DNA of 9,535 nucleotides, from the NCBI GenBank assembly GCA_964545245.1, contig CAZJFC010000063.1, forward strand, positions 1 to 9,535. The letters run 5' to 3'. Of this stretch, positions 1 to 5,644 are shown one piece after another. Made by a program: the position numbers and the translations under genes. Position 1 is the stretch's first letter. The number at the start of each line of letters is the position of its first letter. This DNA is from CAZJFC01 sp964545245 (GTDB lineage: Bacteria; Pseudomonadota; Alphaproteobacteria; Rickettsiales; 21-14-0-20-44-7). Under the pieces are notes generated by a model. That model had not been told where the DNA came from. It ran no database searches and worked only from the letters and a program-made list of their open reading frames with translations.

Positions 1-100
1 CATCCCCGCCTCCAAGCGGGGATCCGGGGCTGGCAGCCCGCACCAGACCCCCGCTCTGCGGCGGGGGACGGCAGGGAACAGGAGAAAGATGCAACGGCGT
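1..100. repeat. GC-rich palindromic intergenic repeat, copy 1 (left end cut by the window)
   Basis: This copy opens with CATCCCCGCC and carries two GC-rich complementary arms (about 3-20 and 49-67) around a less conserved centre. The segments GCGGGGATCCGGGG and GCACCAGACCCCCGCT recur at 4161-4265. Similarity continues past the palindrome: ACGGCAGG and, further on, CAACGG appear in both copies. It resembles the GTCATCCCCGC palindromes scattered through many alphaproteobacterial genomes (family knowledge). Nothing in it looks coding. It lies just upstream of the tolC promoter, so it may end the preceding transcript or be a passive non-autonomous repeat. Confidence 0.75.
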
Positions 101-115
101 AATCGCTCCCCGCTA

Positions 116-144
116 TTGATATTGCGCACCGGAACATCTATATA
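116..144 (+). promoter_or_regulatory. sigma70-type promoter of the tolC operon
   Basis: TTGATA (116-121), a 17-nt spacer, then TATATA (139-144). The spacing is ideal and the match to TTGACA/TATAAT is good. Initiation about 7 nt past the -10 would fall at about 150-152, immediately before the ATG at 153, so the mRNA would be leaderless or nearly so. This is an inference from motif position only. Confidence 0.5.
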
Positions 145-152
145 TCACGGAG

Positions 153-1679
153 ATGAAGTTATTTTTGCCTATATTTTTAGTGTCAACCTTGCTGCTGGCA
201 GGAATTTCCCGCGCGGAGGAGAAACCCGCGGAAGAAGCAAAACTTTATAAAATCACACTGAAAAACGGCGCGGAACCAAACCCGGAACCGGTGCAGGAAC
301 TGCTTGAATCCCCTCCCCGGAACGGGGAAAACGCAGCACTGGACTTGCCCGAAACCGCTGACGACAACCCGGTCGAGCAGCCCGACACCTCGCATATCCC
401 GCAATCCGACATACTTTCGCTGGAGCAGGTTTTAATCGCCACCTATGAAACCAACCCCGACCTGAAAAAAGCTGTCGCCGACCTTGAAACCACCAACGAA
501 TTAAGGCCGCAGGCGCTTTCCGACTGGCTGCCTTCGGCGGATATTGACCTTGGCTACGGCAAAAAACGCTCGCAGGCGGGCAATGCGGCGCGGCGCACCG
601 GCAATGTGAATTCCAAGCTGCTGACCATCGACCAGCCGTTATTCAACGGGGTATTTTCGGCAAAATTCGACGAGGCGGATAATTTGATACAGGCCGCGCG
701 CCATAATTTCCGGATGATCGAGCAGGAAATACTGCTTTCGGTAATCAGCTCCTATATGGACCTCATCACCGACAACCAGATACAGTTCCTGAGCAGCAAC
801 AAGGTAAAGGTTCTCGCCCGCCAGCTTGAGGAAACCGACGCGCGCTTTAACGTGGGCGAGCTTACCAAAACCGATGTTTCGCAGTCCCGCGCGCGGCTGG
901 CCGGGGCAATTGCCGAGGAAGCGCGGGCGAATTCCCGCCTCGCCGCGTCGAAGGCCGGTTTTGAGCGCATTTCCGGCATCCGCCCGGTGGCGCTGAAAGT
1001 GCCGAAAGAATTGCCGCCGATCCCGCCAAGTTTCGATAAAGCCCTTGCCGATGCCGAAAAAAACAACCCGTTACTGAACTATATGCGCTATTACGAAAAA
1101 GCGGCGGAAGACCGCATCGACGTGAACAGCGGCGAGCTTTTACCCAAACTCAGCCTGCGCGGCCAGATGAGCCGGGAGGAAAGCAGCGGCATAACCGGGC
1201 AGGATTATGAGAACGACTCCGCCGTCCTCAACGTGAATATCCCGCTATATCAGGGCGGCGGGGAATATTCCCGCATCCGCGAGGCAAAAAAACAGGCTTC
1301 CTCGGCCAGTTTCAACCGCATCGCCGCGCATAACCAGGTAAGGGAGCTAACCAGCAGCGCATGGGAAGATATACGGGCCGCAAAAATCAATATCCGGGCG
1401 AGCGCGGCGGCGGTGAAAGCGGCGAAGATCGCGCTGGAGGGCGTCCGCGCCGAGGAGGAGCAGGGCTTGCGCACAATTATTGATGTGCTTGATGCAGAGC
1501 AGGAACTCTTTACCGCAAAAACATCGCTGCTGACCGCCAAACGCGACCAGATGGTTGCCTATTACACCCTGCTGGATAGAATCGGCGGCCTGACGGCCCG
1601 GAACCTCGCGCTGGACACGGAAATTTATGATGAAGATAAGGCACTGGATAAAGTTAAGTACAAATTCATAGGTTTTTAA
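153..1679 (+). CDS. tolC: TolC-family outer-membrane efflux/type I secretion channel
   Basis: A 508-aa outer-membrane channel protein. TolC trimers form a barrel plus a periplasmic tunnel that docks onto RND, ABC or MFS export pumps. Residues 1-21 form a signal peptide (MKLFLPIFLVSTLLLAGISRA). Residues 22-87 are an acidic, proline-rich extension. Two outer-membrane efflux repeats follow, roughly 88-280 (SLEQVLIATYETNPDLKKA; GELTKTDVSQSRARL) and 290-490 (NVNIPLYQGGGEYSRIREAK; GLRTIIDVLDAEQELFTAK). These are typical landmarks of the family. The ATG at 153 is the only in-frame ATG before an upstream stop at 117-119. GGAG abuts it with no spacer, so ordinary Shine-Dalgarno initiation is doubtful. 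The popZ-like gene follows after 24 nt. Family assignment is firm; the substrate and partner pump cannot be read from the sequence. Confidence 0.93.
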   Translation: MKLFLPIFLVSTLLLAGISRAEEKPAEEAKLYKITLKNGAEPNPEPVQELLESPPRNGENAALDLPETADDNPVEQPDTSHIPQSDILSLEQVLIATYETNPDLKKAVADLETTNELRPQALSDWLPSADIDLGYGKKRSQAGNAARRTGNVNSKLLTIDQPLFNGVFSAKFDEADNLIQAARHNFRMIEQEILLSVISSYMDLITDNQIQFLSSNKVKVLARQLEETDARFNVGELTKTDVSQSRARLAGAIAEEARANSRLAASKAGFERISGIRPVALKVPKELPPIPPSFDKALADAEKNNPLLNYMRYYEKAAEDRIDVNSGELLPKLSLRGQMSREESSGITGQDYENDSAVLNVNIPLYQGGGEYSRIREAKKQASSASFNRIAAHNQVRELTSSAWEDIRAAKINIRASAAAVKAAKIALEGVRAEEEQGLRTIIDVLDAEQELFTAKTSLLTAKRDQMVAYYTLLDRIGGLTARNLALDTEIYDEDKALDKVKYKFIGF

Positions 1680-1703
1680 CTTTTTAAAGGTTAAACTGGC
1701 AGT

Positions 1704-2408
1704 ATGACACAACAAGCCGCCATACTAGAATCAATCCGCGACATAATCGCCGGGAAGGAAAACCCGGATGACGACGTGCTGGACCTTACCAAAAAAGTCA
1801 ACGACGACGGTTCAGTGACCGACATCAAAGCCAAAGCACCTGCCCCGGAACCTGGGAAAACAGAGGAAAAAGCAGCCGAACCGGCAGAAAAACCGCCGGA
1901 AAAACCGCAGACAAAAGCAGAAGAAAAACCTGCCGCCAAGGGTGATGATAAGGAAGATGATATTTTAAGCGAGATCGACGCCCTGCTCAATGACGGGCCA
2001 AAACCGGAAGAAAAACCGGTTGAGCTTGAACTGGCTGAAATTACCCCGGAACCGGCAGCGGATGAAAGCTTCACCGAAACCCCGGTAGAAACCGCAACAG
2101 CCGCGCCAAAGCCGGAACCTGCCGCCCCTGCCCCACAAATTCAAGAGGAGAAACCCGCCATGACAACCGACGCAATCATTTCCGAGCAATCCGCCAATAC
2201 CGCGAAATCGTCCATCTCAACCCTTGTTTCCAAAATCGATGAGGCGCACAGGGCGGAACAGCCGGGCTTCCGCAACGGCCAGACGATTGAGGACCTGGTG
2301 AGCGAAATGCTCCGCCCGCTGATGAAGGAATGGCTCGACGCAAACCTGCCGAAACTGGTGAACCAGGTAGTTGAAAGGGAAATTGCGAAGATTATGGCTA
2401 ACCGCTGA
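1704..2408 (+). CDS. popZ: PopZ-like DUF2497 polar organizing protein
   Basis: A 234-aa protein with the PopZ/DUF2497 layout. A short N-terminal helix (residues 6-17, AILESIRDIIAG) leads into a long low-complexity linker of Pro, Glu, Lys and Ala (about 45-155). It ends in a conserved C-terminal block (194-234) with EDLVSEMLRPLMKEWLDANL and LVNQVVEREI. In Caulobacter, PopZ self-assembles at the cell poles, anchors the ParB-bound origin and recruits cell-cycle regulators. The C-terminal helices oligomerise, the N-terminal helix binds clients, and the acidic linker sets condensate fluidity (family knowledge). No signal peptide or membrane segment is seen, so it is cytoplasmic. It begins 24 nt after tolC and ends 12 nt before the ankyrin gene, so the three are probably co-transcribed. 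The Shine-Dalgarno is weak (AAAGG, about 13 nt upstream). The family call is strong; a polar role in this organism is inferred. Confidence 0.85.
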   Translation: MTQQAAILESIRDIIAGKENPDDDVLDLTKKVNDDGSVTDIKAKAPAPEPGKTEEKAAEPAEKPPEKPQTKAEEKPAAKGDDKEDDILSEIDALLNDGPKPEEKPVELELAEITPEPAADESFTETPVETATAAPKPEPAAPAPQIQEEKPAMTTDAIISEQSANTAKSSISTLVSKIDEAHRAEQPGFRNGQTIEDLVSEMLRPLMKEWLDANLPKLVNQVVEREIAKIMANR

Positions 2409-2420
2409 GTTTGGTATAAC

Positions 2421-3758
2421 ATGAAAAAACTGTTTTTTACCGTTACGCTTGCTCTTGGACTCGGCTTGCCGCTTCTTGGTGCCCACGCGGCGGATGTGAC
2501 CGAGGTCAAGACGCTGCACATGTCCAACTGCATAAAGAACGGCGGCATCAAGGAAATCTGCTCCTGCAGCTTTGACCGCGCGCTCAATGACGTTTCCCTG
2601 CAGGCGCTCGCGAAATATAACGAACTTACCGCGGTCGGTTATTCCGGCGATATGAAAACCACCGCCCGCCTCGCCCGCGCCACTGAGGATTGCTACAAGA
2701 AACTCCGCTCCAACCCTTCGATGCAGCAGGCCGTGGCCGAGGAACAGGGAACCCTGCTCCCCCTGCCGCCACCGCCGCCTCCCGGTTCGGTTGACGTGAA
2801 GCCTGAAGTTACCGTCAAGGCTTCCGATATTGAAGGCGCAGGGGCTTCCGACAAGGATTATTTCGCGCAGGCCGCCCCGCCTGAACCTCCTGCCCCGCCC
2901 GTTCCGGGGTTAACGCCGCCAAAACCGCCCGCGCTGGTGGATACCATCAAGGCAGCGGAAGACCCGATTGAAAAAGATGAAACCAAAAAACCGGCGGCGG
3001 CAAAAAAACCCGCCCCGCGCCCGGCACGGCAACCAGCCGCAAAGCCGCAAATCTCGCCGCCGCAACCGCGCTATTACGGCCAGTATGACAACCTTTTCTT
3101 TGAAGCCGTCGCCCAAGGCGACCTTGAGGGATTGCGCGCGGTCACAAGCCATATCCCAGACCTTAACTTCAAGAACAGCAGGGGCGAGACCGCGCTTACC
3201 ACCGCCGTGCGTTACGGGCAGAACGTTTCCGTGCGTTTCCTGATTACGCAGGGCGCGGATGTCAACGTCCCGAACGCGCAGGGGCAGACCCCGCTCCATA
3301 TCGCAAGCTATATGCTGCGCCCCGACCTTGTCGAGATATTGCTCGGCGCAAGGGCAAAGACCGATATTTCCTACGGCAAGGGCTTCACCCCGCTGGTTCT
3401 TGCGGTGATGCGGCAGGACACGGCAACCCTGCGCATGCTGCTCGCATCCGGGGCAAAGGTCAATGAGCCGCGCCCGGACGGCAATAACGAGCTGCACATC
3501 GCGGCGACCGGGAACAGCGCCGAGATAATCCAGATTTTGGCAATGGCAGGAACCGTGGTTGACCATGTGAACCATGCGGGCAATACCCCGCTTATGGTAG
3601 CCGCCTATAGCGGCAATGTGAGGAGCGTGCGGGCGCTGCTCTCCCTCGGCGCGAACCCCAACGCGGCAGACCCTTATGGCCGCACGGCATTGCACCTCGC
3701 CCACAGCGCCGGGAAATCGGACGTTGTGAACCTGCTGATGAGCCTGCGGGTGCGGTAG
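2421..3758 (+). CDS. Exported ankyrin-repeat protein with N-terminal cysteine motif and proline-rich linker
   Basis: A 445-aa protein in three parts. A signal peptide (1-24, ending LLGAHAA) is followed by a small domain (25-97) with cysteines at 37, 47, 49 and 91, in the pattern NC-x9-CSC and a later DCYKK. These could form disulfides or hold a metal in the periplasm. Residues 110-215 are a Pro/Ala/Lys-rich linker including a run of six prolines. Residues 220-445 contain about six ankyrin repeats, recognisable by GETALTTAVRYG, GQTPLHIASY, GFTPLVLAVM, GNNELHIAATGN, GNTPLMVAAYSGN and GRTALHLAHSAG. Ankyrin repeats bind proteins; the target is unknown. The start is 12 nt after the popZ stop with no Shine-Dalgarno, but the next Met (34) would lose the signal peptide. 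It may be made by coupling to popZ translation. I know of no described function for this architecture. Confidence 0.88.
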   Translation: MKKLFFTVTLALGLGLPLLGAHAADVTEVKTLHMSNCIKNGGIKEICSCSFDRALNDVSLQALAKYNELTAVGYSGDMKTTARLARATEDCYKKLRSNPSMQQAVAEEQGTLLPLPPPPPPGSVDVKPEVTVKASDIEGAGASDKDYFAQAAPPEPPAPPVPGLTPPKPPALVDTIKAAEDPIEKDETKKPAAAKKPAPRPARQPAAKPQISPPQPRYYGQYDNLFFEAVAQGDLEGLRAVTSHIPDLNFKNSRGETALTTAVRYGQNVSVRFLITQGADVNVPNAQGQTPLHIASYMLRPDLVEILLGARAKTDISYGKGFTPLVLAVMRQDTATLRMLLASGAKVNEPRPDGNNELHIAATGNSAEIIQILAMAGTVVDHVNHAGNTPLMVAAYSGNVRSVRALLSLGANPNAADPYGRTALHLAHSAGKSDVVNLLMSLRVR

Positions 3759-4117
3759 CGGGAAAGAACTTCGGAATTCCATCACCATCAGTGCGGAGGC
3801 GCAAGCCTGCCCCTTGCCTATAGCCTGCCGCCTAGTGCCTTTTTAAAATCACTCACGATGTCAAATAACACGCGGATATCACCCGCCTTTAATTATGATA
3901 TTTCTAGATAATACCATCTAAAATTGCATCTTGTCAAGCAAATATTCCAATAAATATTATTTTAAAAGAGAAGCTTATAAAATTCAGGTAGATATGACTA
4001 ATCCTAATTAAATTAGGATGGCGAGCGGGGCTTCGGCCAAGTGATAAGGATAATCGATAGATAAAACTTATCGATTTTCGATTATTGATAGGTTTTGTTT
4101 ATGGATAAGGAAAGTTG
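3759..4117. other. Gene-free AT-rich intergenic stretch with perfect inverted repeats
   Basis: No convincing gene on either strand. A GC-rich segment after the ankyrin stop contains AGGC-GCAA-GCCT (about 3797-3808) and ends in a five-T run near 3840, which could be a weak terminator. The DNA then turns AT-rich. Two perfect inverted repeats follow: ATCCTAAT/ATTAGGAT (4001-4008 with 4012-4019, 3-nt loop) and AATCGATA/TATCGATT (4052-4059 with 4069-4076, 9-nt loop). A short GGC-TTCG-GCC hairpin (about 4029-4038) lies between them. GATAAGGA occurs twice (4043-4050 and 4103-4110). These could be protein-binding sites or RNA hairpins; nothing in the sequence decides. Confidence 0.5.
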
Positions 4118-4136
4118 GTAGCCTGTGGTCAGTAGC
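4118..4136. repeat. 19-nt direct repeat, copy A
   Basis: GTAGCCTGTGGTCAGTAGC matches 17 of 19 positions with GTAGCCAGTGGTCGGTAGC at 4729-4747 in the same orientation. The two copies bracket about 590 bp holding the GC-rich palindrome, the small membrane-protein gene and the structured leader. It may be the edge of an inserted or recombined block, or only a dispersed low-complexity motif. Confidence 0.5.
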
Positions 4137-4158
4137 AAAATACCCGCGCCTCTCCTTC

Positions 4159-4265
4159 GTCATCCCCGCCTCCGAGCGGGGATCCGGGGAGGTGGCTCCC
4201 GCACCAGACCCCCGCTCGGAGGCGGGGGTGACGGGAAAAGGACGGCAGGAAAGGTACAACGGGTG
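4159..4265. repeat. GC-rich palindromic intergenic repeat, copy 2
   Basis: The arms at 4159-4180 and 4211-4232 are complementary over 22 nt with a single G/T-type mismatch, starting GTCATCCCCGCCTCC and ending GGAGGCGGGGGTGAC. They enclose about 30 nt of centre. As RNA or single-stranded DNA this would be one very stable hairpin. Copy 1 lies at the left window edge. Similarity continues downstream (GGACGGCAGG, CAACGG), so the repeated unit is about 105 bp rather than the palindrome alone. Family knowledge suggests a REP-like alphaproteobacterial repeat mobilised in trans. No open frame inside it is credible. Confidence 0.85.
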
Positions 4266-4306
4266 ACGAGGGAAAGAACGGCAGGATAGTTTACTGAAAC
4301 TAAAAA

Positions 4307-4474
4307 CTAATCCCCACTACCTTTTCCCCGCTCCATGACTGCGCGGATAATCTCCTTCAGGAAATAAAACGGCGCAATGGTTGCAGCTATCAGCCCAACC
4401 CCCAGAACCGCCTGTATCCAAGGCGTTAGCTGGCTGTATTTATTCAATAAATCCGCAAAGAAATTATATTCCAT
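4307..4474 (-). CDS. 55-aa single-pass membrane protein of unknown function
   Basis: A short gene on the - strand with ATG at 4474-4472 and TAG at 4309-4307. GGGAG (4485-4481) sits 6 nt upstream, a textbook Shine-Dalgarno spacing and one of the best in this window. The protein begins MEYNFFADLLNKYSQLTPW. A hydrophobic segment follows at about residues 19-39 (WIQAVLGVGLIAATIAPFYFL), then a basic amphipathic tail (KEIIRAVMERGKG). The N-terminal segment before the membrane span contains a conserved-looking LLNKYSQL-PW pattern. It lies directly downstream of a strong promoter and a structured leader ending in a terminator-like hairpin, so its expression is probably controlled by premature termination. 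I do not recognise the family. The codons, Shine-Dalgarno and clean one-span topology make it likely real. Confidence 0.68.
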   Translation of the reverse strand: MEYNFFADLLNKYSQLTPWIQAVLGVGLIAATIAPFYFLKEIIRAVMERGKGSGD

Positions 4475-4492
4475 ATGATACTCCCGTTAGTT

Positions 4493-4522
4493 AAAACGGC
4501 CACCAAGTTTCCTTGGCAGCCG
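4493..4522 (-). terminator. Terminator-like hairpin before the 55-aa gene
   Basis: On the - strand, CGGC-TG-CCAAG (4522-4512), a GAAA tetraloop (4511-4508), then CTTGG-TG-GCCG (4507-4497) and TTTT (4496-4493). This is a 5-bp plus 4-bp stem broken by one small internal loop, capped by a GNRA loop, with a short U tract: an intrinsic-terminator shape. Eleven nt or so after the U tract comes the Shine-Dalgarno of the small gene, so it may be an attenuator rather than an end-of-gene terminator. The U tract is short, so efficiency is uncertain. Confidence 0.6.
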
Positions 4523-4685
4523 GGGAGTTTACAAACCGCGCTAAGACGGTCGCATTGGCCTTTAGGCAAGCCCTGGACATGCGCCAATGCCCCCCCGGCC
4601 TTGAAGCTAGGGAGGCACCATTACGGCTGGTACCAGCCGCTTAGCGAGGGGTTACTATGCCCCGGAACTGCAATACGCAGCTCTG
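4493..4685 (-). ncRNA. Highly structured leader RNA or small ncRNA (riboswitch-like, unknown class)
   Basis: About 190 nt on the - strand between a sigma70 promoter and a terminator-like hairpin. Visible helices, in + strand coordinates, are as follows. P1 pairs CAG-tt-CCGGGG (4670-4660) with CCCCGGCTG (4525-4517). P2 pairs CGCTAAG (4646-4640) with CTTAGCG (4545-4539). P3 is the perfect hairpin CGGCTG-GTAC-CAGCCG (4639-4624). P4 pairs TGCCTCCC (4617-4610) with GGGGGGCA (4595-4588). P5 pairs GCATTGGC (4590-4583) with GCCAATGC (4559-4552). P1 and P2 enclose P3-P5, giving a multibranched fold. The 3' strand of P1 overlaps the 5' arm of the terminator by 6 nt, so both cannot form together. That is the logic of a transcription-attenuating riboswitch. 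It lacks the B12 box and I see no TPP, FMN, tmRNA, 6S or RNase P landmarks. It could instead be a stand-alone sRNA. Confidence 0.55.
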
Positions 4686-4690
4686 GTTTC

Positions 4691-4718
4691 AGGATAGGTT
4701 ATGGACGGGTAAAGTCAA
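4691..4718 (-). promoter_or_regulatory. Strong sigma70-type promoter driving the structured leader
   Basis: On the - strand, TTGACT (4718-4713), a 16-nt spacer, then TATCCT (4696-4691). Transcription would start near 4684 and run into the structured leader and then the 55-aa gene. This is one of the best -35 matches in the window, and its position directly ahead of a folded RNA supports both calls. Confidence 0.6.
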
Positions 4719-4728
4719 TTATTAGTCT

Positions 4729-4747
4729 GTAGCCAGTGGTCGGTAGC
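4729..4747. repeat. 19-nt direct repeat, copy B
   Basis: GTAGCCAGTGGTCGGTAGC, the partner of the copy at 4118-4136 with two mismatches. It ends about 10 nt upstream of the -35 box of the leader promoter, so it marks the outer edge of that transcription unit. Confidence 0.5.
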
Positions 4748-4777
4748 TGGAGAACGGTTCTGAAATTCCACCAAGGC

Positions 4778-4808
4778 CAAGCGCCCGCTAAGCTGTGCGC
4801 GGCGCTTG
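4778..4808 (-). terminator. GC-rich hairpin after the outer-membrane protein gene
   Basis: CAAGCGCC (4778-4785) and GGCGCTTG (4801-4808) are perfectly complementary over 8 bp with a 15-nt loop. They lie 14 nt past the stop of the - strand beta-barrel gene. There is no U run after it on the - strand, so it may be a weak terminator or an mRNA 3'-end stabilising hairpin. Confidence 0.4.
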
Positions 4809-4822
4809 AGCGCAATGAATCT

Positions 4823-5455
4823 CTAGAAATTCAATATCCCGCGCAGTTCGACGCTATGCGCCGAATAAGGATATTCCACATCGACATTGGAAGGGGTTGC
4901 CTTGACTGACATTTCCGGCGTTTTGAAGGTGCTGAAATATTTATACGCCAGCCCAAGCTCGATATCATCGGTGAACCTGTAAAGCCCGCCGAGGATGCCC
5001 TGATAGGCAAAGCCGCTGTCGTGGTCATCGACATGCTTCAGGAAGGTATAGCCGACACCGGCGCCGATATATGGCCTTAAGCGCTCCTTGCGGTTGAATT
5101 CATAGATAATGTTCCCCATGATGCTGCTTGAACGGTAAATTTCCTCACCATCACCGGTAGTAGCGATGAAATTCGGGCGGTCGCTCCTTTTATTACCGCG
5201 ATAGGCATATTCCGCTTCAAGCCGGAAGCCGTCACCGGTTTTATAACCGACGCCTGCGGTCGCAAGCAGCCCGGCATTATATGATTCCGTATCCTTAAGC
5301 CCCAGGCTTTTTACCTCGGCATCGCCTTCCGAAAGGAATGAAGCGCCCAGCCCGGCGAAACCATACCAGCCGTCTTCACGCTTATATGCGCCGGAAGGCA
5401 CGGAAGAAACCGCCAGTAATCCTGAAACCTGTATCGCCAGAACCAGTTTTTTCAT
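4823..5455 (-). CDS. Outer-membrane beta-barrel protein (OmpA/opacity-porin-like)
   Basis: A 210-aa protein with a signal peptide (1-23, MKKLVLAIQVSGLLAVSSVP then SGA) and a mature chain of alternating polar and hydrophobic strands. Examples are DGWYGFAGLGASFL near the N-terminus, GYKTGDGFRLEAEYAYRG (70-87), ERLRPYIGAGVGYTFLKHV (124-142) and DIELGLAYKYFSTF (164-177). It ends in HSVELRGILNF, whose terminal Phe is the signal for BAM-complex insertion. Size and motifs fit an eight-strand barrel of the outer-membrane protein beta-barrel superfamily. There is no C-terminal peptidoglycan-binding OmpA domain. I chose the Met at 5455 because it starts the signal peptide and has GGGA about 6 nt upstream. 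The longer frame from 5497 adds a charged 14-residue piece (MRIKSGNQIISGIF) that would spoil the signal peptide. It is transcribed divergently from ilvD. The specific role is unknown. Confidence 0.85.
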   Translation of the reverse strand: MKKLVLAIQVSGLLAVSSVPSGAYKREDGWYGFAGLGASFLSEGDAEVKSLGLKDTESYNAGLLATAGVGYKTGDGFRLEAEYAYRGNKRSDRPNFIATTGDGEEIYRSSSIMGNIIYEFNRKERLRPYIGAGVGYTFLKHVDDHDSGFAYQGILGGLYRFTDDIELGLAYKYFSTFKTPEMSVKATPSNVDVEYPYSAHSVELRGILNF

Positions 5456-5531
5456 AAAAATCCCGCTGATTATTTGGTTACCTGACTTTATGCGCAATTG
5501 GTAAAGCTATTGTTAATATTACGGACTAAAG

Positions 5532-5537
5532 ATTATA
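5532..5537 (-). promoter_or_regulatory. Possible -10 element for the outer-membrane protein gene
   Basis: A perfect TATAAT on the - strand (5537-5532), about 77 nt upstream of the gene start. At 17 nt further upstream the -35 position is poor (ACCTGT). A TTGACA exists on the same strand but 26 nt away, too far to pair with it. A weak call. Confidence 0.28.
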
Positions 5538-5562
5538 ATCCGGCACGGAATAAAACAGGTAT

Positions 5563-5591
5563 TTGTCAAAAAATGCTAGAAACCGCAGAAT
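5563..5591 (+). promoter_or_regulatory. Probable sigma70-type promoter of ilvD
   Basis: TTGTCA (5563-5568), a 17-nt spacer, then CAGAAT (5586-5591): 5/6 and 4/6 matches at ideal spacing. The 5' untranslated region would be about 47 nt. I see no leader peptide rich in Ile, Leu or Val codons, so classical branched-chain attenuation is not supported. Confidence 0.42.
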
Positions 5592-5644
5592 AAGGCGGTA
5601 TATTTGCGGCATATTTACCAATCTGGTTTTGAGAGAGTTACAAA

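Noticed and set aside
1..100. CRISPR or tandem-repeat array
   Set aside because: The repeat occurs only once here and once 4 kb away, with palindromic arms and no regular spacers.
2415..2420. TATAAC as a -10 for the ankyrin gene
   Set aside because: It touches the ATG at 2421, so transcription would begin inside the signal-peptide codons, and the -35 position (TTATGG) is poor.
2910..3788. 292-aa open frame antisense to the ankyrin gene
   Set aside because: The + strand frame has clear ankyrin repeats and a signal peptide. The antisense frame is a by-product of high GC content.
4040..4110. Replication origin (AT-rich DNA with TTATCCATA on the - strand at 4108-4100 and GATAAGGA words)
   Set aside because: Only one near-match and one poor match to a DnaA box, no cluster, and no origin-linked genes in the window.
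4068..4259. 63-aa open frame on the - strand
   Set aside because: Most of it is a reading of the GC-rich palindromic repeat, with no ribosome-binding site.
4493..4685. Known RNA classes: cobalamin, TPP, FMN, glycine or T-box leaders; tmRNA, 6S, SRP or RNase P RNA
   Set aside because: No B12 box, no TPP or FMN core, no T-box sequence, no tRNA-like end, and a branched fold unlike 6S or SRP. This was judged by eye, so a covariance-model search could still overturn it.
4475..4732. 85-aa open frame on the + strand
   Set aside because: It lies exactly over the structured - strand leader, has no Shine-Dalgarno, and its residues show no domain-like pattern. The RNA helices explain the sequence better.
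5456..5497. Upstream start for the outer-membrane protein (14 extra residues)
   Set aside because: The extra charged segment precedes a perfect signal peptide starting at 5455, which has its own GGGA.
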